Below, in pieces: positions 1-10,607 of a DNA stretch of 64,000 nt (within the stretch, counting starts at the first letter, position 1; the number at the start of each line of letters is the position of its first letter). This DNA comes from Cyclaneusma minus (taxonomy: Eukaryota; Ascomycota; Leotiomycetes; Marthamycetales; Marthamycetaceae). The translations under genes and the position numbers were made by a program. Below the pieces are notes generated by a model. That model saw only the letters and a list, made by a program, of their open reading frames with translations, was not told the origin of the DNA and did not search any database. The stretch is from NCBI GenBank assembly GCA_037179335.1, contig JAKZHN010000023.1, forward strand, positions 496,001 through 560,000, read 5' to 3'.

Positions 1-1513
1 CTGAACAAGTGGCACGGTTTTGAAAACCGGGCTCGCCTTGCTGCACATCTGAAATACGGTCCGGTGGTGAGGATCGGACCAAGTGAAGTCAGCATAGACT
101 GTGTCGATGATGGAATCCGGACAGTATACGGCCACAATTTCCAGAAGTCTGCATGGTACACTCAAGTCTTTGGAGAATATGAGTAGGTAGCCCCTGAAGT
201 GTATACAGATAGGCAGATATCATACTGAAATGATCACTAGACTACCACCGCTTCTCTTCCTCGAGACCAACAGCAAAGCTCATGCTCACAAACGACGAAT
301 TCTATCCAGCTTATACACCAAGTCCTCGATTCAAAACTCAGCCGACATCACTCGCGTCTACGAGAGTGTTCTATCAAATCATTTAGCATCAGCACTGAGA
401 AGTTGGGCTGCCACTCACCAACCGGTCGATGTTCTTGAACGAAGCCGTGCATGTCTCATGGACATCACGACTGCCTTCACCTTCGGCCTCGCGAACGGAA
501 GTACATTCATCAAAGACTCAAAAGACGTATCAGAACTCATTCACCCCTTCCAAGTCAATGACGCCAACGTTTTCTGGAGCAGCGAATTTCCCATTCTCAC
601 CAAGAACCTAGAACGAATCGGCATCCATCTTACGAAGAAAGCTGCCAAAGAAGCCTTTGATAAGCTGATCGACTGGTGGTTCGCCATGTGCCAGCGAGCT
701 GAAGAAAGTCTCGCCAGCAGCAATACCAACGAGAAACCAGTGGTCTACGCCCATCTCCATAGCAACTTGAAGAAATCAGATCTTCCGCCCAGCGAGCAAG
801 AGGCGCTACTTTGGGCAGAAACGCTAGACAACACAGTAGCAAGCATAGAAGGCGGCGGAATCACTCTAGCCTACTTGATGTGGGAACTCTCCAAACGGCC
901 AGCACTACAAGCCTCCCTTCGAAAAGAAATCCGCACTCTCAGCTCGGCCAATAGAGCTCGCAGCAGCACATCTTTAGCTCAGGCTATCGACAATCTCCCA
1001 CTGCTCGACGCCATCTTGACAGAAACACTGCGTCTTCATACTGCCAACCCTGGCCCCTGGCCTCGCATCGTGCCGGAATCTGGATGTCAGCTGGGCGAAT
1101 ATGCCAATATCCCCGGAGGCACCATTGTCAGCGCAACGACTTGGACACTGCATCGGAATCCGAGCGTCTTTCCTAAGCCTGAAGAATGGAAGCTGGAACG
1201 GTGGCTGGAAGCGACTGCTGAGGAGAAGACTGAGATGATGCAATGGTTCTGGGCTTTTGGAAGTGGAGCGAGAATGTGTCTGGGTACTCACTTTGCTGTC
1301 CGCAGTAAGTCGTCATGCCCTATTGAACTCCGAGACATGAAATGGGGGAAATGTGCTGATGGAATATTAGGTATGAAAGCGTTCATCGCGACTGTTTATG
1401 GGAGATACGAGACGAGTATTGCTGATGATACGGGCATCGAACATTTTGACGGGTTTCAGTCTATGCCAGTGGCCAATAAGTTGTTCCTGATCTTCCACGA
1501 TGCAAGCGATTGA
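1..1513 (+). CDS. Cytochrome P450 monooxygenase, 5' end outside window
   Basis: Haem-thiolate monooxygenase, probably anchored in the endoplasmic reticulum by an N-terminus that lies left of the window. Exons are 1-182, 241-1304 and 1371-1513; introns 183-240 (GTAGGT...CTAG) and 1305-1370 (GTAAGT...TTAG). The second intron is a multiple of three without a stop, so unspliced reading also stays open. The order of motifs fits the family: helix-C region HAHKRRIL just after the first intron, the K-helix ExxR as ETLR near 1021-1032, the PERW-like PEEWKLERW near 1179-1206, and the haem loop FGSGARMCLG near 1255-1284 with the axial Cys. The last intron falls just after the haem loop, and the final exon begins with MKAFIATVY. 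Substrate and P450 family cannot be told from sequence alone. No partner biosynthetic genes are visible to the right. Confidence 0.9.
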
Positions 1514-1698
1514 TCACAGTGCCCTGAAAGAAGTCTGGATACGGTCAAAGATATTCATCATCATTCATTTGGATTGCTTCTAGCCTTCTGGGTTCTTCCA
1601 GATAACGTTGATCATCCTAAACAATTTTGGAAGTTCTCGACTTTTGGAGTCTACCAGCTGTATTTCGACGTTTTTCGTCCCAGTGTACGTTTTGGCCA

Positions 1699-3625
1699 TC
1701 AAGAAAGGTTCAATCTTCCCACTCTGGTACAGATTGCCTCAACCATTTCCTCCCACCATGGATCCGAGTTTTCCTTCAACTCGTCGTCATCGTCATATAT
1801 CATTTCATCGTCTTCAGACACTGCAAACTTGCCATCAAGCCAGGACCACATGAAAGGCACAATGCGCCAAACAGGCGGGATGTTCCCTCTGGGTCCTTGC
1901 ACAAGTCCCTCAAACCAGGCTGTAATCTGGCGTCGATGAGCGGGTTCCACGGCGACCACGGCAGCCATGACAACTCTGAACTGTGCATGGTTTCTGGTAA
2001 ATAGGGGGCCAGATGTCGGCAAACGACCCAGACACGCTAGCAACCGCACAAGTGCTTCTTGTACTTTTGCGTGTTTTCGTGGCTTCCTCAGATGTCGACA
2101 GTACAGATAAATCTGAATGGCCGCGAGATAAGTTTCGGCCAGAAGCTCCGTTGCTTCAGTAGGAGACGTGACAAAACCGTCTTTATCGAGCACACAAGAG
2201 TTGATTAGATCTTGAGCCGAAGGATGTCCTTCTGAAAGGTCGGAGCATTGCCGGAAGTTGTGTAAATATTCGGCGAATTCCTTGCCGGTCTGATTTGCAT
2301 CAATTCGCTCGGGTTCTTTGTATAGCTTGGCTGAGCAAATAGTGATTTGCGCGCAAGTGTGGAGTAGTCCGGGACAGAACCCGGTATCACCGTTGATTTT
2401 GCGAAGCTCCCTTTCAGTGCCTTCGACAAGCCACGTAAAGGGGCATCTGTCTGGAGTTGAATCTGAAGGCCAAAATGTTGCACTCAAGATGTTATTGAGC
2501 GCAATATTGTTTCCGAGTTGGATGCGGGCTAGTGAACATTGTACGTTTGATGGAAAACGAAATTTGTAAAGGGGGTCGGACTTGGCAAGTATTTGCTCTG
2601 CTAAGAGCGAAGCTCTGTACCAGGCTGGATCATCCTGATACGCCCGATCTTGCTCCCAGTTGACGTTTTCGTTGTGGGATATTAACACTAGCGCAGCTAC
2701 CACGGCATCTTCTTTCCCGGGACTGCAGGCTCCAACTGCGTTGAGCTCTGTGGTAAGTAGGTGAATAGCTCGTCTCCAGTGAATATTAGCGCATAGCCTC
2801 AAAGTGGCGGGTCTTGAGTAGTCGAGAATATAAGTAGAGGATAGGGCCAAGACGGCGTGCTTGACGCAATCGTTTCTTGCAGCAATTGGTACGATTTCGG
2901 TGAGATAGTAGTTGCCGTTAGGGAGTATAGTGCTGGTACCGCAAATCGCGACGATATCTGGTTCAAGTTAGAAGAAAAGTTGACCTAATGCGCCTCACAC
3001 ATACAGAACTGGAACAGCGTTTCCTCCATTTGGCTCAGTCTCAAGCCCCGTCCAAAATCCGGAGGTAGCCGTGCGATTGCTTCTGAGTGGTCACGAAGAT
3101 CAACACTACCGGGCGTGGAACTTGCGGCCGGAATCCTAGAGACGGATATGCTATTTGAAGCCGAACGTTGTCTGTTCCAGCCCAGATGGACTTTTATAAG
3201 GCCATCGAGCCGGCCGTCTTTCGGAAGAGGTACGGTGGTCCCGAAGTTTCTCAAACGTGGATGTAAAGACACATCGACCCTTACAAAAGGATTGGGAATT
3301 TTTCGAGCCGAGCTCCGAGCAGGCAGTCGGTCTGCTGCTGGTTCCAGTTCCGGATACGCTTTTTTGAGCCACAAAGATACCGCGCTTTGAACTGCTGGAT
3401 CTGAAATCGGACATGGTTCGGGCTCGTGATCTGCAAACCCGGGGTCAGTGGAGAAGTATCCGTCAAAAAATGGAGAATGCGGTCGGGATACTCACGTGGT
3501 TTTTCAGAGTCTGAAGCCTCTTCATCAGATACCGGTGGAAGAGGATCGAACAGATTTTCCCAGAAGGCTCCCATCTCATAGTTCTGACCTGTATCTTGTG
3601 GAGAATCTCGTGCCGACGGCGCCAT
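1699..3625 (-). CDS. Fungal_trans_2-type transcription regulator, zinc cluster lost
   Basis: Exons on the minus strand are 3625-3496, 3430-3005 and 2957-1699 (introns of 65 and 47 bp), giving 604 residues. The joined middle reads LFQFYIVAICGTSTILP and then HAVLALSSTYILDY, the usual start of the helical regulatory domain (PF11951-like) found in fungal Zn2Cys6 regulators. The rest of the protein is helical and ends with an acidic stretch (DDDDELKEN) and a WWEEM motif. No Zn2Cys6 motif is present after the ATG at 3625; the first 45 residues are acidic and disordered. A decayed zinc cluster lies just upstream (see 3790-3882). It could act without DNA binding, be regulated through partners, or be on the way to pseudogenisation. 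It diverges from the C2H2 gene at 4078. Confidence 0.75.
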
Positions 3626-4077
3626 AGTATTGACACTGAACCCTTGCGAGAAGTATCGAGTACCTTGAGAATGGCTCCACTATTCTAGTTTCCAAAACGC
3701 CGCACCTCGGCTTTATGGGTGACCACCAGCATGGTAGAGATGCTGCTGCCTAATTCTCGGGCTGTGTTGAGAACATGCGTGCGTACTGCGTACCCCGGAC
3801 ACTGGTAGCGAATCGCCTTCCCCTGTTCAACGCGAGGCTGCGTGGCGTCTATCTTTTTCCCGAATGACAAGCAAGAGAAAGAGGGGAAGCAGAAGAGAGG
3901 GGAAGCGATAAGAGAGAGGAACGGGGCGAGCAGGGTGATATCAAGCGGCTCGTAGCAAGAATGCCAGCGCTTCGTGACTCACCTACCTATCCTTGTAAGA
4001 GATCGTGAGACGGCAACGGCAACGAACGACACCAACAAAATTTGATCGTGAGTCACGGTTCGGCACACTCTAGCGCC
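3626..4077. promoter_or_regulatory. Divergent intergenic region, regulator / C2H2 gene
   Basis: This 452-bp gap separates two divergent regulatory genes and must hold both promoters. Apart from the zinc cluster relic it contains a purine-rich tract at about 3866-3933 (repeated GAGA/GGGGAAG on the plus strand). No specific operator can be assigned. Confidence 0.4.
3790..3882 (-). pseudogene. Decayed Zn2Cys6 DNA-binding domain
   Basis: In one minus-strand frame the residues follow the spacing of a fungal binuclear zinc cluster (C-x2-C-x6-C-x5-C-x2-C-x6-CPGY), but only the second and sixth cysteines remain. The visible stretch has SCLSFGKKID, then ATQPRVEQG, then AIRYQCPGY: Cys1 is Ser, Cys3 is Ile, Cys4 is Val and Cys5 is Gly, while the Asp after Cys3, the Pro two before Cys4 and the terminal CPGY are kept. 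A stop at 3685-3687 and a different frame separate it from the regulator starting at 3625. I infer that it is the lost N-terminal DNA-binding part of that regulator. Confidence 0.5.
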
Positions 4078-5440
4078 ATGACATTTGACGCTACTACGCT
4101 TGACTTGCTGCGGAACATCAGGCTGGAAGACGGGAAGTCGTGGTTCGAGGAGGAGCTGCTACGAGACTTCCCAAGGCTGACTGCCACCGCAAAATGGCCA
4201 ACCTCGCTTTCAGGTTGCCCGTTGGTGGATATGGGCAATTATGTCCTACGAATCCATCATGTGCTCGCCGGTGCCGTCGAGAGCTCCGCGAATAACGACT
4301 ATATCCAGCAATATGTCGAGGAAGAACTGAATGAGATGTTACACGCGAGGGACTATGTTGGGGGTACTTTACTGAACGATAAGCTAGATGCGTTGCTGTA
4401 AGTACAATGTTTTAAGCGCTCTCGATCTCTGGATACTAATCTCCAATAGGAAGATATCAAGAATACTAAGTCAAGCCCAGATCGACTGTTCGAATACTTG
4501 GCGAACTGTTACCCAACTTGATTTTGGGCCACCGCTTCCACGCAATACAACCTCAGTTGCCCCTGAGAGCTCTCAGCCGTCTGCGCCTCACTTTCAGCAA
4601 GGTGGGAAGTCGTCGGGTCGCCAATTCCCCAAGAATACCGGAGAGCAGGTGCCCCAAGCCTACGACATGGGTGGACCGAGTACCAACACTCTGCAAGGAT
4701 CGGTAACTAGGTCAAACCCTTATTCGTCGAATTTCTCGACGGGATTTACTCCAAAGCCAGCGCATGCTACAAATCCGACCTATGCCCCAGAGCAGGATTT
4801 TACGTCAGAGCGAGTCTATGGGCCAGCCCAAGACCCAGACTATTTTCCTGGTCCAGTGTACGGGCCGGCTCCGAACCCCGACCAAGATCAACCACCAGTC
4901 TACGGGCCGGCTATGAGCCCAGACTTTCCTCAAAATTCCTTCTATGGGCAGGGTCTAAACCCGGAACATACTCAGAATCCATACTATGTGCCGGATCTAA
5001 ATCCAGAACATACTCAACACCCAGTCAATTTGCCCGATGTGAACTCGCGAAATGTGTCGATGCCAGGTCAGGCAGACGCTGGTGGTGCGGGATTGGATGA
5101 GGATGTCGACGAATCCGACCTCGACGAAGACGAGCAACTGAAGAAACGTGGGAAGAGGAAGTGGACGTGTCGTCTCGGCTTTGAATGTCGAAAGGGTGGC
5201 GTTGAGAATGGTGAACTCAAAGTTTTTAGTAGACATTGTGATATCAGGCAAGTAGCTTCGTACCTACCTAGGTAGCTATATTTCAGTGGACGCCATCAGT
5301 ACTAACCGTTTAAAAGGGCTCATAAAGATATGCACGACAAGCCCTACAAGTGTGATCTCTCAGGTTGCGGCGCACGGTTTGCAAGAAAAGACCAGCTTGC
5401 ACGACACAAGAAAGACACGAAGGGGCATAAACGAAAGTGA
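4078..5440 (+). CDS. C2H2 zinc finger protein with five 14-residue repeats
   Basis: Exons 4078-4397, 4450-5247 and 5317-5440 give 413 residues. The first intron is GTAAGT...ATAG; the second appears to be a GC-AG intron (AG|GCAAGT...AAAAG, branch site ACTAAC at 5301). Only this join restores the fingers: the last exon completes a finger with YKCDLSGCGARFARKDQLARH. An upstream Cys/His unit (TCRLGFEC ... HCDIRRAHKDMH) is irregular, with a long spacer. The N-terminal 110 residues are helical with no recognised domain. Residues about 229-298 are five exact-length 14-residue units beginning VYGPA or a variant. An acidic run (DEDVDESDLDEDE) and a basic run (KKRGKRKW) precede the fingers, suggesting a nuclear protein. 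The target is unknown. ATG 4078 is the first Met in frame. Confidence 0.75.
4814..5023 (+). repeat. Five 42-bp (14-residue) tandem repeats inside the C2H2 gene
   Basis: Units start at 4814, 4856, 4898, 4940 and 4982; each encodes 14 residues beginning V/F/Y-Y-G/V-P/Q and containing a central P-D/E pair. Spacing is exact, while the residues have drifted toward NPEHTQ in the last two units. Confidence 0.8.
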
Positions 5441-5453
5441 GGCTTTGAAGATG

Positions 5454-5489
5454 ACGCAGTTTTGTGCCTTCCAAGGCACAAAACTGCGT
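5454..5489. repeat. Perfect 17-bp inverted repeat after the C2H2 gene
   Basis: Arms 5454-5470 and 5473-5489 are exact reverse complements separated by only CC. The hairpin starts 13 bp after the stop codon at 5438-5440, and a pyrimidine repeat of TTTCC units follows at 5511-5533. It could form a 3'-UTR hairpin, or be a scar of the rearrangement proposed for the neighbouring oxidase gene. Confidence 0.8.
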
Positions 5490-5563
5490 TCATACTGGTG
5501 ATGGAGGAAGTACCTTTCCTTTCCTTTCCTTTACGTGTTTTTCCAACTTTGGTCGCGGCAGAA

Positions 5564-6526
5564 TTATACTGTGTAGGGCTCATTGGCATGTATCGGAGGC
5601 GTCAGTGGCATGATCTCTCCTGATGACTTCGTTAGTTGTGTTTCCACTGCATGGATAGTCGCTCATCGATAAATATGTTGACATCAAACAAGCTTGGGGA
5701 ATGATAAGGGGGAAAGGCAAATGAGTACGAATCCTACCTCGAACGCAGGGAGTGAAATGTATCGTTACCGGAATCTCGGTATACTTCTTCCCCTCCTCGG
5801 CAGCAAGCTTCACAACTCCTGTGACAACACACACTGCTACAATGCGGTTACCCACTTGCATCTCTGTCCTTGTCGGTGCACTGTCAGCTAGAAGTTTGGC
5901 TGTCAGAGCACCTGTGGACATGATGACATTCTCGGATGTCAAGGTCTTGCCGTCTGTAAGTAGAACTCCCGTGCAGTCACCTGCACCGTCAAATGTGAGT
6001 GTCGAGACTTCCCCCTCGACGTACTTGACTCCCAACGACACTGCTGCATCAATCAAAGCCTCCAAAGCTACAGCAGCCTCCGCCAACCACTCTTCTCATT
6101 AATAAACACTGCCTCGACGTCACTGTAATTAGCATCCTCACAAAAGCCACCATACATTTTCTTGAACTCCTCAATCGAGACCATGTAAGGAGCAACTTCA
6201 CTCTTCAATTTTTTATGATCATCAATCATCTCCTGAGCAGGAGCGACTTTGCAAATCTTAACCACACCAACTTGGTGGAAGAAAGGCTTGTAGAGGGGAT
6301 CGTTCTTCCAAAGCTCGATGGCCTCTAGGCCCTTTTCCATGTAGAAGATGTCTCCATAGTCGGCGCGTACGACTTTGTTCCAGTCCCAAGAGGCACCCAG
6401 GTTGCAAGGGTACTCTGTTCTGTCGATGAGCGTGATAGAGGCTCCTGGGTATTTCTTTGCTAGGTGGTAGGCGGTTGAGGCACCGAAGACTCCGGTGCCG
6501 ATGATGAGGTATGATGATGTTCTCAT
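5564..6526 (-). pseudogene. FAD-dependent amine oxidase, N-terminal fragment (frameshifted)
   Basis: Starts with ATG 6526-6524 and a Rossmann dinucleotide fold (LIIGTGVFGASTAYHLA, then LIDR), followed by the ASWDWNKVVRADYGD segment typical of sarcosine oxidase / fructosyl-amine oxidase-like enzymes of the DAO superfamily. Near 6087-6095 the frame changes: reading breaks after NEKSGW and resumes one frame over as AEAAVALEALIDAA, consistent with one missing base. An intron at 5620-5737 (GTAGGA...TCAG) then joins CVRG to EIMPLTPPIHANEPYTV, where a stop at 5564-5566 ends it. The enzyme's C-terminal half is absent here, but matching C-terminal coding lies on the opposite strand at 7923-8378. A non-functional remnant, unless the frameshift is a sequencing error. 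Confidence 0.75.
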
Positions 6527-7922
6527 GGTGTTGAGGAGGAAAACTTGTTTCGGGGGCTGGGTCGACGTGGCAGACAGAGGTGGCTCGGGAGATGATTTCG
6601 GTGAGATGAGTGATGCCAGTCAAGGCCTGTTTCTGGGCGCAAGGTGGTATTAAAAGAACGCTGAGATCCGGTGGCTAGCATTGGCCGTTGGTGTGACTGC
6701 GGTTGCAGGTCACCAAAAACGAGGCTGTCGTGCCGCGCTGCTCTTCCCGCCCCAGTTATGATATCTCCTCGTTTCTCGCTGCAGGTATCCTACAGTCAAG
6801 ATGTTCCCCCCGCATTGGGCTCCCAAGTCCGGAGAATTCACGATCTGTTTGGTTGAGTAGAATTATGTGTTCTGTATGGTCAAAAATCGAAGAATTGAGA
6901 GTAAGTATGAGAAGAGGGGAAGAGAGAACAATGTAGGTCTGGAGCGCGACTCTGAGATCAGCTACTTCAAAATTAGTGAGGCTGTACTAGGAAATTGTGG
7001 TTATGAACGCAGCGTACCTGATGGTATAAGAAAGTGACCTTTTGATGGTGTCGGTCAGTCCAAAATCTCCAGGTGAATTTCGCAAAGCTACAACTACTGT
7101 ATTCCGGCTCGTTCAGCATGTTACTCGAAGCCAAAACCCCCTACATCCTGAATCACATTGCCTATGGCATTGAGAATTTGTCGCTTGGAGACAGATATCC
7201 AGGCACGAGGTGTCTCAGAAGCCCGTACACCCAGCCTTTGCAGAAGCACAGGAATTACTCTTCAAGAGCTGACACGCTACTACCTTACCCTCGCAAGAGG
7301 CTGTTGATACCGATGAGACGTTGGCTCAAGCATGAGGACGATAAACGCTTGATTACCAGAAATGTCGAGAAGGATGCCTTGTCCAACACCAACCAACAGT
7401 ACCAACGACTCGACACGTGGCCGGAGATCGGCGCTCGCCGTGACAACGCCATGATTCCAAATCAGAGGCTTCCCCCTCAGAATCCCGCACTCTTGAAGAT
7501 GGGGTCATGGTGCAGTGATCTGGATGTCGAAGTCAGTATCTTGGATGCTCATTTTACTGTGGAGAATGACATTAACCAAACCACTAGGCAAATACCCCTG
7601 ACGACACTTACAGTATGGACTTAGAAATATGAATTTAGTAGGCCAGGTAATTCGTGTGGCGGCCGAGGGATGTAGGAGCTTGGTTGGGAAGGCTAGGTTC
7701 GGTGAGATGAACAAGGTCGGTAAATTTCTGACCCTTTTCGCATTGATCAAGAGTTAGACGTCTGACTCTGAGACTATTTAGATTTTCTCTGGGGGCTAGT
7801 GCTGCTGTGTTCAACTAAGTAGGCCCAACATTTGAACACCTGAGATTAGGATATTGTTAGGCATTGCAAGTTGGAAGGCATGTTATTATGCAAATATGAA
7901 CTCCATGACATCCTGCATCTGA
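6527..7922. other. Gap between the two oxidase fragments
   Basis: About 1.4 kb without a gene I can support. It should include the old promoter of the minus-strand oxidase fragment. The longest open frame (first Met near 7118, stop 7622) encodes about 168 residues of unremarkable composition with no motif. Under the inversion model this DNA lies inside the inverted segment. Confidence 0.4.
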
Positions 7923-8378
7923 TCTGGAGTTGCAGCATTGTGCAATGTGGGTGCAGCTCCGCACACGTGCTATCACGCTGCCTCCGGACAGTACATTTCC
8001 ATGCCTCCTCAAGAACCCGGCGAAGCACAACGCATGCCGACTCCGGGACTCAAAGCCGTGCTCGACACAGTGAAACGAGGGCTACTCGGACCCAAAGGTG
8101 ATGAAGTCCCCATCGACGAATACCGAGTTTGTTGGGATGGCGTGACTCCGAATCAAGACTTTGTCATCACGCCTCATCCCCACTGCAAGAACTTGTATGT
8201 GGCGACAGGGGGGAGTTTTCATGGATGGAAGTTCATGCCGATTCTTGGGAAGTATGTGGTTCAGATGTTGGAGGGAAGCTTGGCGGATGATTTGGTGAGA
8301 AGGTGGGCTTGGGATAGAAGTGATGAAGGGGGTGCACACAAGCACTTGCCTCCGCACGATGAGTTGAAGGACTTATAG
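7923..8378 (+). pseudogene. FAD-dependent amine oxidase, C-terminal fragment
   Basis: An open stretch after a TGA at 7920-7922 encodes the C-terminal part of the same family: TCYHAASGQYISMPP, then DEYRVCWDGVTPNQDFVIT, PHPHCKNLYVATGGSF and GWKFMPILGKYVVQML, ending in WAWDR and a ...ELKDL tail at 8376-8378. The GGSFHGWKF block is the C-terminal FAD-binding motif of the sarcosine/fructosyl-amine oxidase group. It has no N-terminal domain, no start context and no FAD Rossmann motif upstream. The missing front half lies on the opposite strand at 5564-6526. I infer one ancestral gene split by an inversion. Confidence 0.75.
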
Positions 8379-9099
8379 GTTCAAGCGACATGAAATGACA
8401 ATGTGGATGAGGGATGCATTCTCGAACCACAAACCACGGATGTAAGAGAATTTCAGCATGAACGATTTTTTTACCTTGGAAATTCACAAGTCACGATATC
8501 CTCGTGACCACCCGTGACGTATGTACCAGCTAACATGCATGAATATGGGAATGCTGCCGCATAAACACTTTGTAGAGTAGGTAGGAGGGCCCAAACGGAG
8601 AGGAAACGCGGTGTTGAAAAGGGAGTCTTCCAGTCCCGTGGCGATATGTATTTCCTAGCTGACTAATAGCTGACTACACTAGCTCGCTACAGCAGATGCC
8701 GAGGCAGCGCTTCATGAACGTCAACGACCCCACGCGATCTATCGGCGACTACTCCAATATTATTTTCGAAATGTCGAGGCTTGAAGTTCTTGATGATCTG
8801 TAGAACGTCTCAACACCTCCAACGGCTTTGTTTTGTTGAAGAGATTTTCAGATATCTGTCATCTGATGTGTTGATTCCTAAATTGAAGCATGCCCGAGTG
8901 AATACCCTAAGCTGCGGGGAGACCGCCGTTCAGCTAGACATCATCATTGAACCCTCTCCACGACACACGTGAAGGGATATCATAAAGAACCCGGTAACAG
9001 GAGCTGAGAAGACTGGTAGGCAGTGCTGTCTCCTACCTATGGATTCTCCAAACAACGATTTCCAAGCTAACGTTTGTCTGCGTTTGCCGCAGCGCAACG
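8379..9099. other. Gene-free gap before the thioesterase
   Basis: No coding or RNA gene seen. It should contain the promoter of the gene at 9100; no distinctive element recognised. A pyrimidine-poor stretch ending TTTGCCGCAG at 9083-9092 could be an acceptor of a 5'-UTR intron. Confidence 0.3.
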
Positions 9100-10607
9100 A
9101 TGGCCCGAAATGATGTTCACGATTCGCCCATCCCTTTTACGGAGCTGGTTGCTGTCGAGAAGTTGGGAAATAAACCCGATACTTTTATGAACAAGCTGCC
9201 TCCATGGTGTCCAGGAGTTTCTCCGGCTGCATATGGAGGTCATGTGTATGCACAGGCAGTATGGGCCGCGAGCCAGACGGTTGGAAAGGGGATGGTTGTT
9301 CATGTATGTTCATCAAGTTTTCTTTTTGAATCTCAACTTCTGCTTCAATGATATACAGAAGAGCGTAGAAAGTGAACAATCATTTTCTTGTCTTTCTCAT
9401 TGTCAATGCCCAACATCCTATTACCCCTTCTTCAAAATGACTCCGAAGGACAGAAAGTCCCCTTTGGAATATTAAAATAAGCAACGAATAGCTGCTGATG
9501 CAAAATACCAGAGCGTCCACGGCTACTTCACCCTCCCCGGACTCGTTGACCGGCCCTTCATCTATGATGTTCAGCACACATCCGAAGGCCGCTCATTCTG
9601 CACCCGAACCGTAACAGTCCGCCAACCACTCTCCGCCTCCCCCACCCAATCCACCCGCCACCCCTTCAATTCGTCCTCGCTAGAAGGCCAAGAACTAGGC
9701 AAAATATGCTTCACATCCATTTCGTCCTTCAAGCGAGACGAAGAGCGAGGCGACTTCTACCAGACCCCCCGAGACGTATTCAAAGAATACAGAAGCGTTT
9801 TGGAAGGCAAAAGACCCGATGAGCACAGGATTGCTCCCACAACAGACACACCCATGTAAGCCTCCCCCTCTCCGAAATCCGACAAAATATAAAAAGCATC
9901 GCCTTATGAAAATATCCAGGTTTGGGCCCCCAAATGACCCCTGCCCACCAGGCTTCACCCCTTTCCCTGGCATGTCCATCCGCACCGTCGATATGACACC
10001 CTACCACGCCCTCAATTCTACCGTATCCCCCCACACCTGCCCCCCAGCAACATTCCGCCCCTCTGTCCTCTCCCCCGTAATCCGCTCTCGCACCTCTCCC
10101 TCTCAATCGACTACACCACCATCTATTTCCCACTCATCACTTCACTCTTCCCTATCTCCTCACACAGCGCGGAAACTCTCCCTCTACACCCCTCACGGCG
10201 CCCTACCTCCAGTCCCCACGAATCCAAACATGCATGCCTGCGCACATCTCTACGCATCAGATCGTAATTCCCTCTTCATCATATCCAATTCCCTAGGCTA
10301 CGGCAACCATGTTGCGAAAATGGGATCACTGAGTCATTCAGTGATATTCCACACGTCTTCACCTTTATTTGCTTTCCAAGCTGTCGATTCACAGGAACAA
10401 GAGGCTGAAAGGAATGGAGATGGAGATGAAGGGAAAGAGGGTAAAGGCAGTAAATGGTTTCTACAAGAAACATGGACAAGTAGAGCGGAAGGCGGAAGGG
10501 GGATGCATGAGAGTTGGATATTCAATGAAGAGGGAGTGCATGTTGCTAGTACGTGGCAGGAGGGGTTAGTGAGGGGTCGGCGAGAGAAGCGAGGGAATAA
10601 ATTGTGA
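9100..10607 (+). CDS. Acyl-CoA thioesterase, TesB/Acot8-like double hot-dog
   Basis: Hydrolyses acyl-CoA to fatty acid and CoA; the family often works in peroxisomes. Exons 9100-9303, 9512-9855 and 9920-10607 give 411 residues; introns are 9304-9511 (GTATGT...CCAG) and 9856-9919 (GTAAGC...CCAG). The N-terminal hot-dog contains AAYGGHVYAQAVWAA and VHSVHGYFTLPG across the first splice. The C-terminal hot-dog contains HACAHLYASDRNSLF, MGSLSHSVIFH, WFLQETWTSR and VHVASTWQEGLVR; the Asp of ASDRN and the Gln of WQEG match conserved TesB active-site positions. Between the two folds lies a Ser/Thr/Pro-rich stretch of roughly 45 residues (about 10035-10170) that looks like an insertion or a locally shifted frame. 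The C-terminal GRREKRGNKL is not an obvious PTS1. Confidence 0.8.

Noticed and set aside
3685..3870. Possibility that the zinc cluster relic is a separate small gene
   Set aside because: It starts without ATG, lacks four of six metal ligands and stops early; a relic of the neighbouring regulator is simpler.
7073..7624. 183-codon plus-strand frame between the oxidase fragments, with an RYPGTRC stretch resembling flavin monooxygenases
   Set aside because: The rest of the frame shows no flavin-binding motif, starts without ATG at 7073 and has no splice partners; the resemblance is seven residues long.
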